Notes: a model not told the origin generated them from the letters alone. 64,000 nt of DNA from Flavobacterium macacae (GCF_003865365.1 NZ_RQVR01000003.1:62001-126000), one strand, 5' to 3'. Counted from the first letter of the stretch, positions 18,903 through 28,514 are shown. Numbers and translations are program-made.

Positions 18903-20042
18903 ATGAAAATCGCAATCGTATGTTATCCCACCTTTGGCGGAAGCGGTGTAGTTGCCACAGAACTAGGCCTTGAGCTTGCCAAAAAAGGACACGAGATACA
19001 TTTTATCACGTATAGCCAACCTGTTCGTCTGGCACTTTTAAATCCCAATATCCACTACCACGAAGTTAACGTTCCTGAATATCCGCTGTTTCATTTCCAG
19101 CCTTATGAATTGGCGCTTTCGAGCAAATTAGTGGATATGGTAAAACTTCACAAAATTGAATTGCTTCATGTTCATTATGCCATTCCGCACGCCTATGCAG
19201 GCTATATGGCAAAAAAAATGCTGAAAGATGAAGGAATACGAATTCCGATGGTGACCACGTTGCACGGAACTGATATTACCTTGGTCGGAAGCCATCCTTT
19301 TTACAAACCGGCGGTAACGTTCAGTATCAATAAATCGGATATTGTAACTTCGGTTTCTCAAAGTTTAAAAGACGAAACCTACAAGCTTTTTAATATCAAG
19401 AAGGATATTGAAGTAATTCCAAATTTTATTGAAGTCAATAAAAACAGGATCGATGAAAACGCGCCTTGCCAAAGAGCCTTGATGGCTTCAAAAGGAGAGC
19501 GCATTATCACGCACATCAGTAATTTTAGGGAAGTGAAAAGAATTCCTGACGTGGTTAAAATCTTTGATAAAATCCAAAAAGAAATTCCTGCCAAGCTGAT
19601 GATGGTTGGCGAAGGACCTGAAAAAGAAAAAGCGGAGAAGCTTTGTGAAAAATTAGGGATCAGCGACAAGGTGATTTTCTTTGGCAACAGCAATGACATT
19701 GACAAAATTCTGTGTTATACTGATTTATTTTTGCTTCCCTCACAAACCGAGAGTTTTGGTTTGGCTGCGTTAGAAGCGATGGCTTGCGGCGTGCCTGTAA
19801 TTTCAAGTAACTCTGGAGGACTTCCTGAAGTTAATTTTGAAGGAGTTTCGGGTTATTTGAGTGATGTGGGAGATATTGACGGAATGGCAAAAAATGCACT
19901 TTCGATATTAAATTCAGATGAAGAATTACATAAATTTAAGCAAAATGCGTTAGGAGTTGCCAAACAATTTGATATCTTGAACATACTGCCGCTCTATGAA
20001 GCGGTTTATGAAAAAGCATTAAACAAAAAAATATTGTTATGA
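18903..20042 (+). CDS. bshA: N-acetyl-alpha-D-glucosaminyl L-malate synthase BshA
   Basis: 379 residues, GT4 (GT-B) fold. It joins GlcNAc from UDP-GlcNAc to L-malate, the first step of bacillithiol synthesis. The N-terminus 'MKIAIVCYPTFGGSGVVATE', the block 'THLHGTDIT'-like 'TTLHGTDITLVGSHPFY', and the C-terminal sugar-nucleotide site 'PSQTESFGLAALEAMACGVP' are all characteristic of BshA. Use of bacillithiol is known in Bacteroidota. Its stop codon overlaps the start of the next gene (ATGA), so the two are translationally coupled. The bshB and bshC genes are not in the window. Confidence 0.95.
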   Translation: MKIAIVCYPTFGGSGVVATELGLELAKKGHEIHFITYSQPVRLALLNPNIHYHEVNVPEYPLFHFQPYELALSSKLVDMVKLHKIELLHVHYAIPHAYAGYMAKKMLKDEGIRIPMVTTLHGTDITLVGSHPFYKPAVTFSINKSDIVTSVSQSLKDETYKLFNIKKDIEVIPNFIEVNKNRIDENAPCQRALMASKGERIITHISNFREVKRIPDVVKIFDKIQKEIPAKLMMVGEGPEKEKAEKLCEKLGISDKVIFFGNSNDIDKILCYTDLFLLPSQTESFGLAALEAMACGVPVISSNSGGLPEVNFEGVSGYLSDVGDIDGMAKNALSILNSDEELHKFKQNALGVAKQFDILNILPLYEAVYEKALNKKILL

Positions 20043-20497
20043 AAAAGATAGTTTTAGTTCCGTTTGTCCTTCTTTTATTTTCTTGCGATAGCACAAAAAT
20101 AGCCAATGAAACTGCTGAAAAACCAGTTACAGAACAGAAAAAAACGTCTGAGAAATTGTATACTATTTTAAGTGAATCTGATTATCAAGGAAAGGAAGCC
20201 AGATCTTTTGAAATAATTAAAGACAATGAGGGGCTTTCAAAATTATATGCATCCGTAAATGACGAGCAAGTTCCGAAAATTGATTTTTCTAAAGAAAGAA
20301 TTGTGGCCTTGTTTTTAGGACAAAAAAATACGGGAGGTTATTCTATAAAAGTGAAAAATGTGGTTGAAAAAGGAGGGAAGATATATGTTTCTGTGGAAGA
20401 AACTGCTCCAAAACCAGGAGGAATGGCAACCATGGCAATTTCTAATCCCTACACGATTGTAAAAATAAATGCTACAAAAGATATTGTTTTTGAATAA
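20039..20497 (+). CDS. PrcB-like lipoprotein
   Basis: 152 residues. Lipoprotein signal 'MKKIVLVPFVLLLFSCDS' (Cys at 16), then a Lys/Thr linker and a C-terminal PrcB-type domain ('ERIVALFLGQKNTGGYSIKV', 'GGMATMAISNPYTIVKI'). In Treponema, PrcB is part of a surface protease complex; here it is probably a periplasmic or outer-membrane lipoprotein of unknown role. It overlaps bshA by 4 nt, but a link to bacillithiol is not established. A terminator follows 22 bp after the stop. Confidence 0.8.
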   Translation: MKKIVLVPFVLLLFSCDSTKIANETAEKPVTEQKKTSEKLYTILSESDYQGKEARSFEIIKDNEGLSKLYASVNDEQVPKIDFSKERIVALFLGQKNTGGYSIKVKNVVEKGGKIYVSVEETAPKPGGMATMAISNPYTIVKINATKDIVFE

Positions 20498-20519
20498 ATA
20501 AAACACAGTTTATAAAAAA

Positions 20520-20546
20520 AAACATCCCGATATTCTCGGGATGTTT
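20520..20546. terminator. Convergent bidirectional terminator
   Basis: Perfect 11-bp stem AAACATCCCGA / TCGGGATGTTT with a 5-nt loop, between the PrcB-like gene (plus) and a beta-barrel gene (minus). Confidence 0.88.
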
Positions 20547-20567
20547 CTGTATAGTATTTTGTCTGTT

Positions 20568-21071
20568 TTAGAATGTAAAACGTGCACCAAGAGCGATGTC
20601 TGGACCAAAATTGTCATCTCTAAAATCATCACCAAAATACAATTCTGGTCTAAAATCAAGAGATAATTGCAATGGGAAATCAAATTTATATTCGATTCCG
20701 ATATCTCCAGCCACTAACAAAAATGTTCCGCTGTCATCATAATCATCGTTTGGGAAATAATAACGTTTGTCATAATCATACGTTCCAATACCACCACCAA
20801 CACCAGCATACCAGTTAAAACCGCCTTCAATGTTCCAAACCCATTGGTATAACCCAACTAGTTTTATGGCATCATAATATTTTGAATCACGCCATCCCAA
20901 ATCAAGTTCAAGACGATTGTTGTCACCCAAGCCTCTTTGGTAAGAGAGTTCTCCTCCAAAACCGTCGTTGTCACCAAGTCTTAATCCTAAAGCGTTTTTT
21001 GCAATCTCTTGTGATTGAGCTGTAAACGCCATTCCTGCTAGCATAAATGCTGATAAAAATAGTTTTTTCAT
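20568..21071 (-). CDS. Outer-membrane beta-barrel protein
   Basis: 167 residues. Signal peptide 'MKKLFLSAFMLAGMAFTAQS' cut before 'QEIAK'. The mature part alternates polar and aromatic residues in about eight short strands and ends in the typical outer-membrane C-terminal Phe ('GARFTF'). This is the size and shape of an OmpX/OmpA-like 8-strand barrel. Acidic loops ('FPNDDYDDSG', 'FGDDFRDDNFG') might bind cations. No specific family or role can be named. Single gene. Confidence 0.82.
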   Translation of the reverse strand: MKKLFLSAFMLAGMAFTAQSQEIAKNALGLRLGDNDGFGGELSYQRGLGDNNRLELDLGWRDSKYYDAIKLVGLYQWVWNIEGGFNWYAGVGGGIGTYDYDKRYYFPNDDYDDSGTFLLVAGDIGIEYKFDFPLQLSLDFRPELYFGDDFRDDNFGPDIALGARFTF

Positions 21072-21175
21072 AATTGTTTTTATTTAGAGTTCACTACAAG
21101 GTAATAATATAGTCGAGTATTCTAATTAAAATTATGAATTTTATAACATAAAATTTTACAAGAAATATGCGGTGT

Positions 21176-22000
21176 TTATTTATTTAAAACAAAATTCACC
21201 ATAGTGTTTTCAGTCAAAAGCGTTTCCATTTCATGATAATCTTCTTCCACAATTTCTATGTTTGCAACATGCCTGTATAATTTCCATCGTTTTTTATTGT
21301 ATTCTAAAGCAGTCAGGTTTTCTACCCAATCGCCTGAATTCAAATAGTGCGTTTCTCCCTTTTTATTCGACTGCCTTAAAATTTTAGGTTCATGGATGTG
21401 GCCGCAAACGACATAATCATATTTATTTTCAATAGCCAAGTCAATTGCCGCAGCTTCAAAATCACCAATAAATTTTACTGCTTTTTTTACGCTCGATTTA
21501 ATTTTTTTAGAAAAGGAGTAAGGTTCCCTTCCTAATTTCATCAAACACCAGTTAATAAATCGATTTAAAAGGATCAAATAATCATACCCGATGCCGCCTA
21601 ATTTGGCAATCCATTTGGCGTGTTGCACCGAAGAATCAAAAATGTCTCCGTGGAAGAACCAGCTTTTTTTTCCGTCTAAATCAAGAACCAATTTATCTAA
21701 AATAGAAAAATTACCTAAACGAGAATCGCTGAATTTGCGTAACATTTCATCGTGATTTCCGGTAATGTAATAGACTTGAGTTCCCTTTGAAGTAAAATCA
21801 ATAATTTTTCGGATGACTTTTAAATGTGATTTTGGAAAATACGATTTTCTGAATTGCCAGATGTCCACAATGTCTCCGTTTAAAATTAACGTCTTTGGCT
21901 TTATTGAAGAAAGATAATTATGCAGTTCTTTTGCGTGACATCCAAAAGTACCAAGATGAACATCTGAAATTACTACGAGTTCTACGGCTCTTTTTTTCAA
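21176..22000 (-). CDS. LpxH-like UDP-2,3-diacylglucosamine diphosphatase / metallophosphoesterase
   Basis: 274 residues. Calcineurin-type metal sites: Asp13 and His15 ('ISDVHLGT'), Asp43 ('NGDIVDIWQF'), Asn82-His83 ('TGNHDEML'), 'FHGDIFD' and 'CGHIHEPK'. The spacing and the 'GDIVDIW' and 'FHGD' blocks match the LpxH/YbbF group, which removes UMP from UDP-diacylglucosamine in lipid A synthesis at the inner-membrane face. Bacteroidota often carry more than one such paralogue, so I do not give the lpxH symbol. There is no signal peptide. The gene is divergent from aroC. Confidence 0.85.
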   Translation of the reverse strand: MKKRAVELVVISDVHLGTFGCHAKELHNYLSSIKPKTLILNGDIVDIWQFRKSYFPKSHLKVIRKIIDFTSKGTQVYYITGNHDEMLRKFSDSRLGNFSILDKLVLDLDGKKSWFFHGDIFDSSVQHAKWIAKLGGIGYDYLILLNRFINWCLMKLGREPYSFSKKIKSSVKKAVKFIGDFEAAAIDLAIENKYDYVVCGHIHEPKILRQSNKKGETHYLNSGDWVENLTALEYNKKRWKLYRHVANIEIVEEDYHEMETLLTENTMVNFVLNK

Positions 22001-22120
22001 TTTGATGTTATTTAAAGTTTTACAAATTAAGTTTTCAAATATTAATTCACTTTTATTTGAAGGTTAAATTATGATGATTAATTCCTTTTGAAATGCAGGA
22101 ATTTTGTAATTCATAATCCT

Positions 22121-22128
22121 TACATTTG
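22121..22128 (+). promoter_or_regulatory. Possible -7 box TACATTTG upstream of aroC
   Basis: Exact TAnnTTTG match ending 17 bp before the aroC ATG. The nearest upstream TTG (14 bp away) is closer than the usual -33 spacing. Confidence 0.4.
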
Positions 22129-22145
22129 CTTTAAATCGAAATAAA

Positions 22146-23201
22146 ATGGCAGGAAATACTTTTGGAAATCTATTTAAGGTAACCACTTTTGGAGAATCTC
22201 ACGGCGAAGCTTTAGGCGGAATTATTGACGGATGTCCTCCAGGAATTGAGTTGGATTTCGAAGCCATCCAACATGAAATGCAACGTAGAAAACCAGGACA
22301 GTCTTCTATAGTCACGCAAAGAAAAGAAAACGACGAAGTGCAGTTTTTATCCGGAATTTTTGAAGGAAAAACAACCGGCACTCCAATTGGTTTTATTATT
22401 CCGAATACCAATCAAAAGTCTGATGATTACTCCCATATAAAAGATACATTTCGACCTAGCCACGCTGATTATGTTTATGAAAAAAAATACGGAATCAGGG
22501 ATTATCGCGGAGGCGGCAGAAGTTCAGCAAGAGAAACAGCCAGCAGAGTAGTGGCCGGTGCGATTGCAAAACAGGTAATTCCGGATATAAAAATTAATGC
22601 CTTTACTTCTTCCGTAGGAGAAATTTTTATTGACAAACCGTATCAAGATTTGGATTTTTCAAAAATAGAAAGCAATGCGGTTCGTTGTCCAGACGAAGCT
22701 TCGGCTCAAAAAATGGAAGACTATATTAAACAAATCAGGAAAGAAGGCGATACTGTTGGCGGAACGGTAACGTGTGTGATTCAAAATGTACCGATTGGTT
22801 TAGGCGAACCGGTTTTTGATAAATTGCATGCGGAGTTAGGAAAAGCTATGCTTTCAATCAATGCCGTGAAAGGTTTTGAATACGGAAGCGGTTTTTGTGG
22901 CGCCAAAATGAAAGGAAGCGAACACAATGATTTGCACAACGCGGACGGAACTACAAAATCAAATCTTTCCGGCGGCATCCAAGGCGGTATTTCAAACGGA
23001 ATGGATATTTATTTTAGGGTAGCTTTTAAACCAGTGGCCACAATTATGCAAAAACAAGAGTCGTTAAACACCTATGGAAACTTAGTAGAAATGCAAGGAA
23101 AAGGTCGCCATGACCCATGTGTTGTTCCCAGAGCAGTGCCAATTGTGGAAGCTATGGCTGCATTAGTAATTGCAGATTATTTTTTATTAGCGAAAAAGTA
23201 A
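22146..23201 (+). CDS. aroC: Chorismate synthase
   Basis: 351 residues, the normal length. It converts 5-enolpyruvylshikimate 3-phosphate to chorismate with reduced FMN, feeding aromatic amino acids and also the menaquinone route. Signatures: '[18 protein letters not shown]' near the N-terminus, 'RPGHAD'-type '[20 protein letters not shown]' and '[17 protein letters not shown]' in the middle, and '[20 protein letters not shown]' at the C-terminus. These hold the conserved His, Arg and Asp residues. It stands alone between a divergent phosphoesterase and a T9SS cargo gene. Chorismate feeds the men genes at 45-52 kb. Confidence 0.97.
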   Translation: MAGNTFGNLFKVTTFGESHGEALGGIIDGCPPGIELDFEAIQHEMQRRKPGQSSIVTQRKENDEVQFLSGIFEGKTTGTPIGFIIPNTNQKSDDYSHIKDTFRPSHADYVYEKKYGIRDYRGGGRSSARETASRVVAGAIAKQVIPDIKINAFTSSVGEIFIDKPYQDLDFSKIESNAVRCPDEASAQKMEDYIKQIRKEGDTVGGTVTCVIQNVPIGLGEPVFDKLHAELGKAMLSINAVKGFEYGSGFCGAKMKGSEHNDLHNADGTTKSNLSGGIQGGISNGMDIYFRVAFKPVATIMQKQESLNTYGNLVEMQGKGRHDPCVVPRAVPIVEAMAALVIADYFLLAKK

Positions 23202-23286
23202 AATCCTGCTAAAAATTTAACATATAAAAAAATTAATATATTGAAAATAAGCATAAATTCGTGTAAATAATTAAAATAATATTAAT

Positions 23287-24861
23287 ATGAAAAAAACTTT
23301 ACTTTCAGGTGTCTTTTTATTAAGCACTTTTATTTCTGCGAATGCACAATTTTCACAGAGTTTTGAAGGAAGCACTACAACTCCTGCTGGCTGGTCAGTT
23401 ATTGCTGGAGGTGATACAGGGCAGACTTGGGTGATTACAGATTTAGCTGCAAGTGCTGGTATTAGTGCTCAAAATGGAACGAATGTGTTTTCAATCAATT
23501 ATGGTACTACTGCGCATAATGATTTTTTAGTAACACCTCAAATTGCCGTTGTTGCTGGTGTTTCAGATAAATTAACTTTTTGGGGAAGAAGCAGAGATGC
23601 TAATTTTCCAGAGACAATTTCTGTAAAAGCTTCAATGACTACTGCAACTGCAGCTGCTTTTACAACAACTTTGGCTGCTACAATTGCTCCAGCCGGAGGA
23701 ACTTCATTTTATAAATATACCATTGATTTAGCCTCATTTGCAGGTCAATCAATTTATGTAGGTTTTCATAGTCAAACTACAGATCAATTTGTTTTTGATA
23801 TTGATAATGTTGTTGTGGGAACTACAATGTCTTGTATTGAGCCAACAAGTGCACTTACATTTACAAACGTGACCAATACTTCATTAAATCTTGCCTGGAC
23901 AGCTGCAACACCAGCACCGGCTCAAGGATATGATATTTATTATTCTACGTCAGGTGTTGCTCCAACAAGTGCAACGGCAGCGAATTTATCTGTGGCAGCA
24001 GGTGTAGTTACTACACCAGTAACAGGATTAACTCCTGGTTCGAAGTATTATTTTTATGTACGTTCAAAATGTTCTGCTACAAGTTCTTCAGTTTGGGGAC
24101 AATTAGGAACTATTCTTACAGCTTTCACTCCTGTTGCTCCACCATACAGTTACGGTTTTGACAATGCAGCTGGTTATTTACCAGATGGTTGGACAGGAAC
24201 TTGGTCTACAAATGCTACAGCTGGAAATCCACAAGCAGGTACCCAAATGATTTTTTCTAACAATTCTATTACAGCCGCAACAAACAGATGGTTATTTTCT
24301 CGTCCATTTAGTTTAGAAGCTAATTCAGTAAACACAATCACTTTTTATGTAAGAAATTTCGGTGCGGCTCCAATTCCTCCACAGAGTTTCAAATTAACTA
24401 CTGCTAACACAAATATTATTGCAGATCATACAAATGTTGTTTACACTTCGTCAACTTTAGCGAATAACACTTGGACTCAAATCACAGCTAGTTTTACACC
24501 TACAACAACTGGTATTTATTATTTTGGTTTCCACCATTTTTCACCAGTTCAAGCTACAACTGTATCTTTTGCTCTTGATACTTTTGCTATTTCTTCAGTG
24601 TTATCCACAAAAGAATTTAGTACTAATTCATTAAATGTCTATCCGAATCCATCTAATGGACTTGTAAACATTTCAACAGATTCTAATTATAGTTTAATTT
24701 CAGCTAACATTTCTGATTTAAACGGAAGAACAGTTAAAACATTGAAATTAAACGGAGAATCTACTTCTCAAATCAACATCTCTGATTTAGCAGCAGGTGT
24801 TTATATGATGAACATTGCTTCTGATCAAGGTTCCGTTACTAAAAAGATTGTAAAAAATTAA
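23287..24861 (+). CDS. T9SS-secreted multidomain protein (choice-of-anchor J / Fn3)
   Basis: 524 residues. Signal peptide 'MKKTLLSGVFLLSTFISANA'. An N-terminal MAM-like 'choice-of-anchor J' domain (about 22-178; 'SFEGSTTTPAGWSVIAGG'), then a fibronectin III domain (about 183-280), a second anchor-J-like domain (about 285-440), and a type A T9SS sorting tail (about 450-524; 'LNVYPNPSNGLVNISTD' and the terminal 'GVYMMNIASDQGSVTKKIVKN'-like block). It is exported by the Por system and attached to or released from the cell surface. There is no catalytic domain, so an adhesive or sugar-binding role is likely (inference). Unusually Ala/Thr-rich. A terminator follows. Confidence 0.87.
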   Translation: MKKTLLSGVFLLSTFISANAQFSQSFEGSTTTPAGWSVIAGGDTGQTWVITDLAASAGISAQNGTNVFSINYGTTAHNDFLVTPQIAVVAGVSDKLTFWGRSRDANFPETISVKASMTTATAAAFTTTLAATIAPAGGTSFYKYTIDLASFAGQSIYVGFHSQTTDQFVFDIDNVVVGTTMSCIEPTSALTFTNVTNTSLNLAWTAATPAPAQGYDIYYSTSGVAPTSATAANLSVAAGVVTTPVTGLTPGSKYYFYVRSKCSATSSSVWGQLGTILTAFTPVAPPYSYGFDNAAGYLPDGWTGTWSTNATAGNPQAGTQMIFSNNSITAATNRWLFSRPFSLEANSVNTITFYVRNFGAAPIPPQSFKLTTANTNIIADHTNVVYTSSTLANNTWTQITASFTPTTTGIYYFGFHHFSPVQATTVSFALDTFAISSVLSTKEFSTNSLNVYPNPSNGLVNISTDSNYSLISANISDLNGRTVKTLKLNGESTSQINISDLAAGVYMMNIASDQGSVTKKIVKN

Positions 24862-24880
24862 TTCAGTTTCTATAAAATTT

Positions 24881-24910
24881 AAAAGCCAAACTTTAAAAAG
24901 TTTGGCTTTT
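24881..24910. terminator. Convergent terminator
   Basis: Perfect 14-bp stem AAAAGCCAAACTTT / AAAGTTTGGCTTTT with a 2-nt centre, between the T9SS gene (plus) and the DCC gene (minus). Confidence 0.88.
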
Positions 24911-24912
24911 TA

Positions 24913-25329
24913 TTATAAGAATTTTGCTTTCAATTCTGGTGTTGGTATCATGCAGGCGTCTTTTTTTCCATACCATTTGTACCTGTTTTTAGCGATGTAA
25001 TCGTAAACAGAATTGGTTAGTGATTTTGGCAAAACAGAAAACCAACTTATGAAGGAATGAATTCCTCCCAATTCCTTTGCGATTTTTAAAGCCGCTTCCG
25101 CTTTGTAATAATAAGCATTTCCAGGTTCATACAGAATAATAGAATCTGTTTTTGAAAGATCCACGCCAATGTGTTTGATGATTTTTAAACCCAGCTCCGA
25201 TTGCAAAGCCACAAACCTAAAAACATCCTTTTTATCGTGTTTGATAATAAACTGAATGGAAGCATCGCACAAATTACAGACTCCATCAAACAGAATTGTT
25301 TTTTTATTTTCGGGCAAGTTCATCATCAT
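24913..25329 (-). CDS. DCC-family thiol-disulphide oxidoreductase-like protein (DUF393)
   Basis: 138 residues. It carries the DxxCxxC motif 'FDGVCNLCDASIQF' near the N-terminus, which gives the family its name, and later Trp/Tyr residues ('RYKWYGKKDAC'). No signal peptide. It is thought to act in redox chemistry, but the substrate is unknown. Three ATGs in a row (25329, 25326, 25323) follow directly on the mutS2 stop, so it is translationally linked to mutS2; which ATG is used cannot be told. Confidence 0.85.
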   Translation of the reverse strand: MMMNLPENKKTILFDGVCNLCDASIQFIIKHDKKDVFRFVALQSELGLKIIKHIGVDLSKTDSIILYEPGNAYYYKAEAALKIAKELGGIHSFISWFSVLPKSLTNSVYDYIAKNRYKWYGKKDACMIPTPELKAKFL

Positions 25330-27501
25330 TTATTTTTTTGCTTCAACCAGTTCTAAAGAATCTAATGCTACTTTTGAAGTGAAAATTCCATAGTTGACCG
25401 TGACTTTTGTTTTTTCAATTTTATCAATGGTACCAATCGCTTTTCCATCAACCATTCGAACCCGATCGCCCAATTTTAAAATAGGTTTGGGCTTGTTGGC
25501 TTCTAATTTTATGGCTTTGATTTTCTTCTCTTTTTTCTCTTCTCGAATTTCCTCGACTTTTACGGCAACTTCCTTGATGATTTCCTTTTGGATGATCTCT
25601 TTTTCTTTCTTTTCTTTAACCGTAACTTTTTTACGCTTTGAATTTTCAATTTCCACCATCTTCAAAAATTCTCCAATCAAAAACTTTTTATCTTTATTAT
25701 TGAAGTATTTTTCAGAAATATCATCCACTTTCTGCCCCATATAAATCAAGCGCTGGTTGGCATCATACAATTCTTGATAACGTTCTAATTTATCTTGAAT
25801 TTTCACGTTGATGTTCTGCATTTTAGTACTTTCTTCACGCGCTCTAACTTCTTCTTCTTTTAAGTTTTGAGACGTTTTTTCAAGCTTGGAGCGTTCTTTT
25901 TGCAACGTAGCAATCGTTTTGTCAAAACGAACTTTTCCGCCTTCAATTTTCTTTTTGGCACGATTTATTAACCCAAAAGGAATTCCGTTTTTTTGTGCTA
26001 CTTCAAAGGTAAACGAACTTCCGGCTTGACCGAGAATCAATTTATATAAAGGTTCCAGGGATTTTTCATCAAAAAGCATATTGGCATTTGAAGCAAAAGG
26101 CAATTCGTTTGCCAAGATTTTCAAGTTGGAATAATGTGTTGTAATAATTCCAAAAGCTTCCCTGTGATAAAATTCTTCCAAGAATGTTTCTGCCAAAGCG
26201 CCACCTAATTCAGGGTCAGAACCCGTTCCGAATTCATCAATCAGGAACAACGTTTTATCGTTGCATTTCTTCAAGAAATAATTCATATTTTTCAAACGGT
26301 AGCTGTAGGTGCTCAAATGATTTTCAATAGATTGATTGTCTCCAATATCCGTCAAAATTCGATCAAACAAAAATGTTTCGCTTCGCTCGTGAACCGGAAT
26401 CAACATACCGCTTTGCAACATTAATTGAAGCAAACCAACGGTTTTTAGCGAAATGGTTTTTCCCCCGGCATTTGGCCCAGAAATTACAATGATTCGACTT
26501 TTATCCGTCAATTCTATGGTTTGAGGAAACGTGACTTCGCCTTTCTTTTTGTTGTTCAGATACAAAATAGGATGGAAGGCTTCTCTAAAAAATAATCGTT
26601 TTTCTTCGATAATATTCGGAAGAATTCCGTTGATTTTATTCGCATATTTTGCTTTACCGGCAACCACATCAATGTCGGCCAAAAACTCCTGGTACGTTTT
26701 CAAAAGTTCCAAGTGCGGACGGATATCGTTGGTCAGTTGCTTTAAGATTCGCGTAATTTCTTCCCTTTCTTCGTATTCTAAATTGCTTAATTCTCGCGAA
26801 TATCGCAATGTAGCTTCGGGTTCGATATAAGCGATGCTTCCGGTTTTAGAATTTCCTAATATCGTGCCTTTAACTTTTCTTCGATACATTGCCGAAACCG
26901 CCAAAACCCTGCGATTTTCAACAATACTTTCTTTAATATCGTCCAAATATCCCAATCCGCTGTATTGGCTTAACGCCAATCCGAAACTCTGGTTGATCTT
27001 GCCACGAACCAAGTTCATATTTCGGCGGACTTCTACCAAAACAGGAGAAGCGTTGTCTTTTATTTCTCCGTATTTGTCTACGATTTCATCAATTTTTTGG
27101 GCGATGAATTTGGTGTATTCAACTTGCGATGATTTTGCATTTAATTGCGGATAATAATCGTTGAATTTTTTCAAGAAAAGCAACAAAACATTAACCGTTT
27201 CAGAAATCGTGGCAATTTTTCGAAAGCTTCCTACTTCTAAAAAACTGTCTTCAATCGCCAAAAATTTTATTTCGTGGTTGATCGACTCAAAACCGTGGTT
27301 GGGAATCGCGTTATTGTTGGTAAACGAAGAAACATATTCTGAAGTCTGGTGCAAGTTGTCCATCAGCTCTTTCTTATTATTTAAAGTCTTGATTTTCAAT
27401 GCTTTTTCTTTTCCTAAATCGGTGTTGCAGATTTCTGAAATGGCTTGCAAGACGGTATTGAATTCTAAATCTTGTAATGTTTTATCTGTGATGCTGATCA
27501 T
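25330..27501 (-). CDS. mutS2: MutS2 family ATPase, no Smr domain
   Basis: 723 residues. MutS core with Walker A 'GPNAGGKT' at 342-349 and Walker B 'FLIDEFGTGSDP' with Asp422-Glu423, then a long charged coiled coil (about 510-650) and a C-terminal KOW-like barrel ('LKLGDRVRMVDGKAIGTIDK', about 672-722). MutS2 acts on branched DNA or on stalled and collided ribosomes, not in mismatch repair. The usual C-terminal Smr nuclease domain is absent: the protein ends 'LDSLELVEAKK' directly after the barrel. The 'N-terminal mismatch-recognition' domain of MutS1 is also absent, as expected for MutS2. DCC follows directly. Confidence 0.93.
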   Translation of the reverse strand: MISITDKTLQDLEFNTVLQAISEICNTDLGKEKALKIKTLNNKKELMDNLHQTSEYVSSFTNNNAIPNHGFESINHEIKFLAIEDSFLEVGSFRKIATISETVNVLLLFLKKFNDYYPQLNAKSSQVEYTKFIAQKIDEIVDKYGEIKDNASPVLVEVRRNMNLVRGKINQSFGLALSQYSGLGYLDDIKESIVENRRVLAVSAMYRRKVKGTILGNSKTGSIAYIEPEATLRYSRELSNLEYEEREEITRILKQLTNDIRPHLELLKTYQEFLADIDVVAGKAKYANKINGILPNIIEEKRLFFREAFHPILYLNNKKKGEVTFPQTIELTDKSRIIVISGPNAGGKTISLKTVGLLQLMLQSGMLIPVHERSETFLFDRILTDIGDNQSIENHLSTYSYRLKNMNYFLKKCNDKTLFLIDEFGTGSDPELGGALAETFLEEFYHREAFGIITTHYSNLKILANELPFASNANMLFDEKSLEPLYKLILGQAGSSFTFEVAQKNGIPFGLINRAKKKIEGGKVRFDKTIATLQKERSKLEKTSQNLKEEEVRAREESTKMQNINVKIQDKLERYQELYDANQRLIYMGQKVDDISEKYFNNKDKKFLIGEFLKMVEIENSKRKKVTVKEKKEKEIIQKEIIKEVAVKVEEIREEKKEKKIKAIKLEANKPKPILKLGDRVRMVDGKAIGTIDKIEKTKVTVNYGIFTSKVALDSLELVEAKK

Positions 27502-27647
27502 TTTTTATACTAGCGAATTTTAGATACAAAAATACGAAAAACTAAGCCAAAGAAACACAGTTGTTTTACGGATTATACCAAAGGATTTATAATTTGTTTT
27601 AGCGCTTTTTCAAAAATCTTTCCGAAATTTGCAATTAAACTATATGT

Positions 27648-28313
27648 ATGCAAGTCACAATTCATCCTTCTTGGAAATCGGTTTTATCAGAAGAATTTGA
27701 AAAACCATATTTTGAAAACCTAATCAATTTTGTAAAATCAGAATATGTGGCCCAGACTTGCTACCCAAAAGGTAACCAAATCTTTTCGGCGTTTGACCAT
27801 TGCCATTTTGACGATGTAAAAATTGTAATCATCGGCCAAGACCCTTATCACGGACCAAATCAGGCCAATGGTTTGTGCTTTTCTGTCAATGATGGAATTC
27901 CTTTTCCGCCGTCTCTGCAAAATATTTTTAAGGAAATTTCAAGTGATTTGAACCGACCAATACCAACTTCCGGAAATTTAGAACGTTGGGCAGACCAAGG
28001 CGTCTTGCTTTTAAATGCGACTTTAACCGTAAGGCAAAGCGAGGCGGGAAGCCACCAGAAAAAAGGCTGGGAAACGTTTACTGACGCGGTTATCAGAAAA
28101 ATATCAGATGAAAAGGAAAATGTGATTTTCTTGCTTTGGGGCGGTTTTGCACAAAAGAAAGCATCGTTGATTGACAGCAAAAAACATTTGATTTTAAATT
28201 CAGGACATCCTTCGCCGTTGAGTGCGAATCGTGGTTTTTGGTTTGGAAACAAACATTTTAGCAAAGCCAACGATTATTTAAAGTCAATTGGAAAAGAAGA
28301 AATTAACTGGTAA
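27648..28313 (+). CDS. ung: Uracil-DNA glycosylase, family 1
   Basis: 221 residues. It removes uracil from DNA to start base-excision repair. Signatures: the water-activating 'GQDPYHGPNQANGLCFSV' with Asp65, 'LLNATLTVRQSEAGSH' and the DNA-intercalating 'HPSPLSANRGFWFGNKHF' with the catalytic His. The length is normal and the motifs are intact. It is divergent from mutS2, with 146 bp between the two starts, and both deal with DNA maintenance. Confidence 0.97.
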   Translation: MQVTIHPSWKSVLSEEFEKPYFENLINFVKSEYVAQTCYPKGNQIFSAFDHCHFDDVKIVIIGQDPYHGPNQANGLCFSVNDGIPFPPSLQNIFKEISSDLNRPIPTSGNLERWADQGVLLLNATLTVRQSEAGSHQKKGWETFTDAVIRKISDEKENVIFLLWGGFAQKKASLIDSKKHLILNSGHPSPLSANRGFWFGNKHFSKANDYLKSIGKEEINW

Positions 28314-28392
28314 AGTGTTCTTTACTTTTTTACCCGAAGTATTTTTTTGACAATGGTGGGCTGAAAGTTTAAAAGAAGCCCTAAAGGTTTAA

Positions 28393-28470
28393 AAAATAGC
28401 CCTGATGCTGGAATTGTTTGAGCTCTTAAACCTGTGACCAAACAGGTTTAAAGCGAGTTCCTGCAGCAGG
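28393..28470. repeat. Divergent intergenic hairpin element, copy 6
   Basis: Starts 'AAAATAGCCCTGATGCTGG'. Outer stem: 28401-28413 with 28458-28470 (11 of 13 pairs); inner stem: perfect 10 bp, TTAAACCTGT (28426-28435) with its complement (28442-28451). The 'TAGCCC-GAT' start is like the other copies, but the GCGGGAA end is missing. It lies in the 201-bp space between convergent ung and the transglutaminase-like gene, where no ordinary terminator is seen. Confidence 0.5.
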
Positions 28471-28514
28471 TAATTCATTTAAAAGTGCCATTTGTTGGGC
28501 TTCAACTAAAAATT

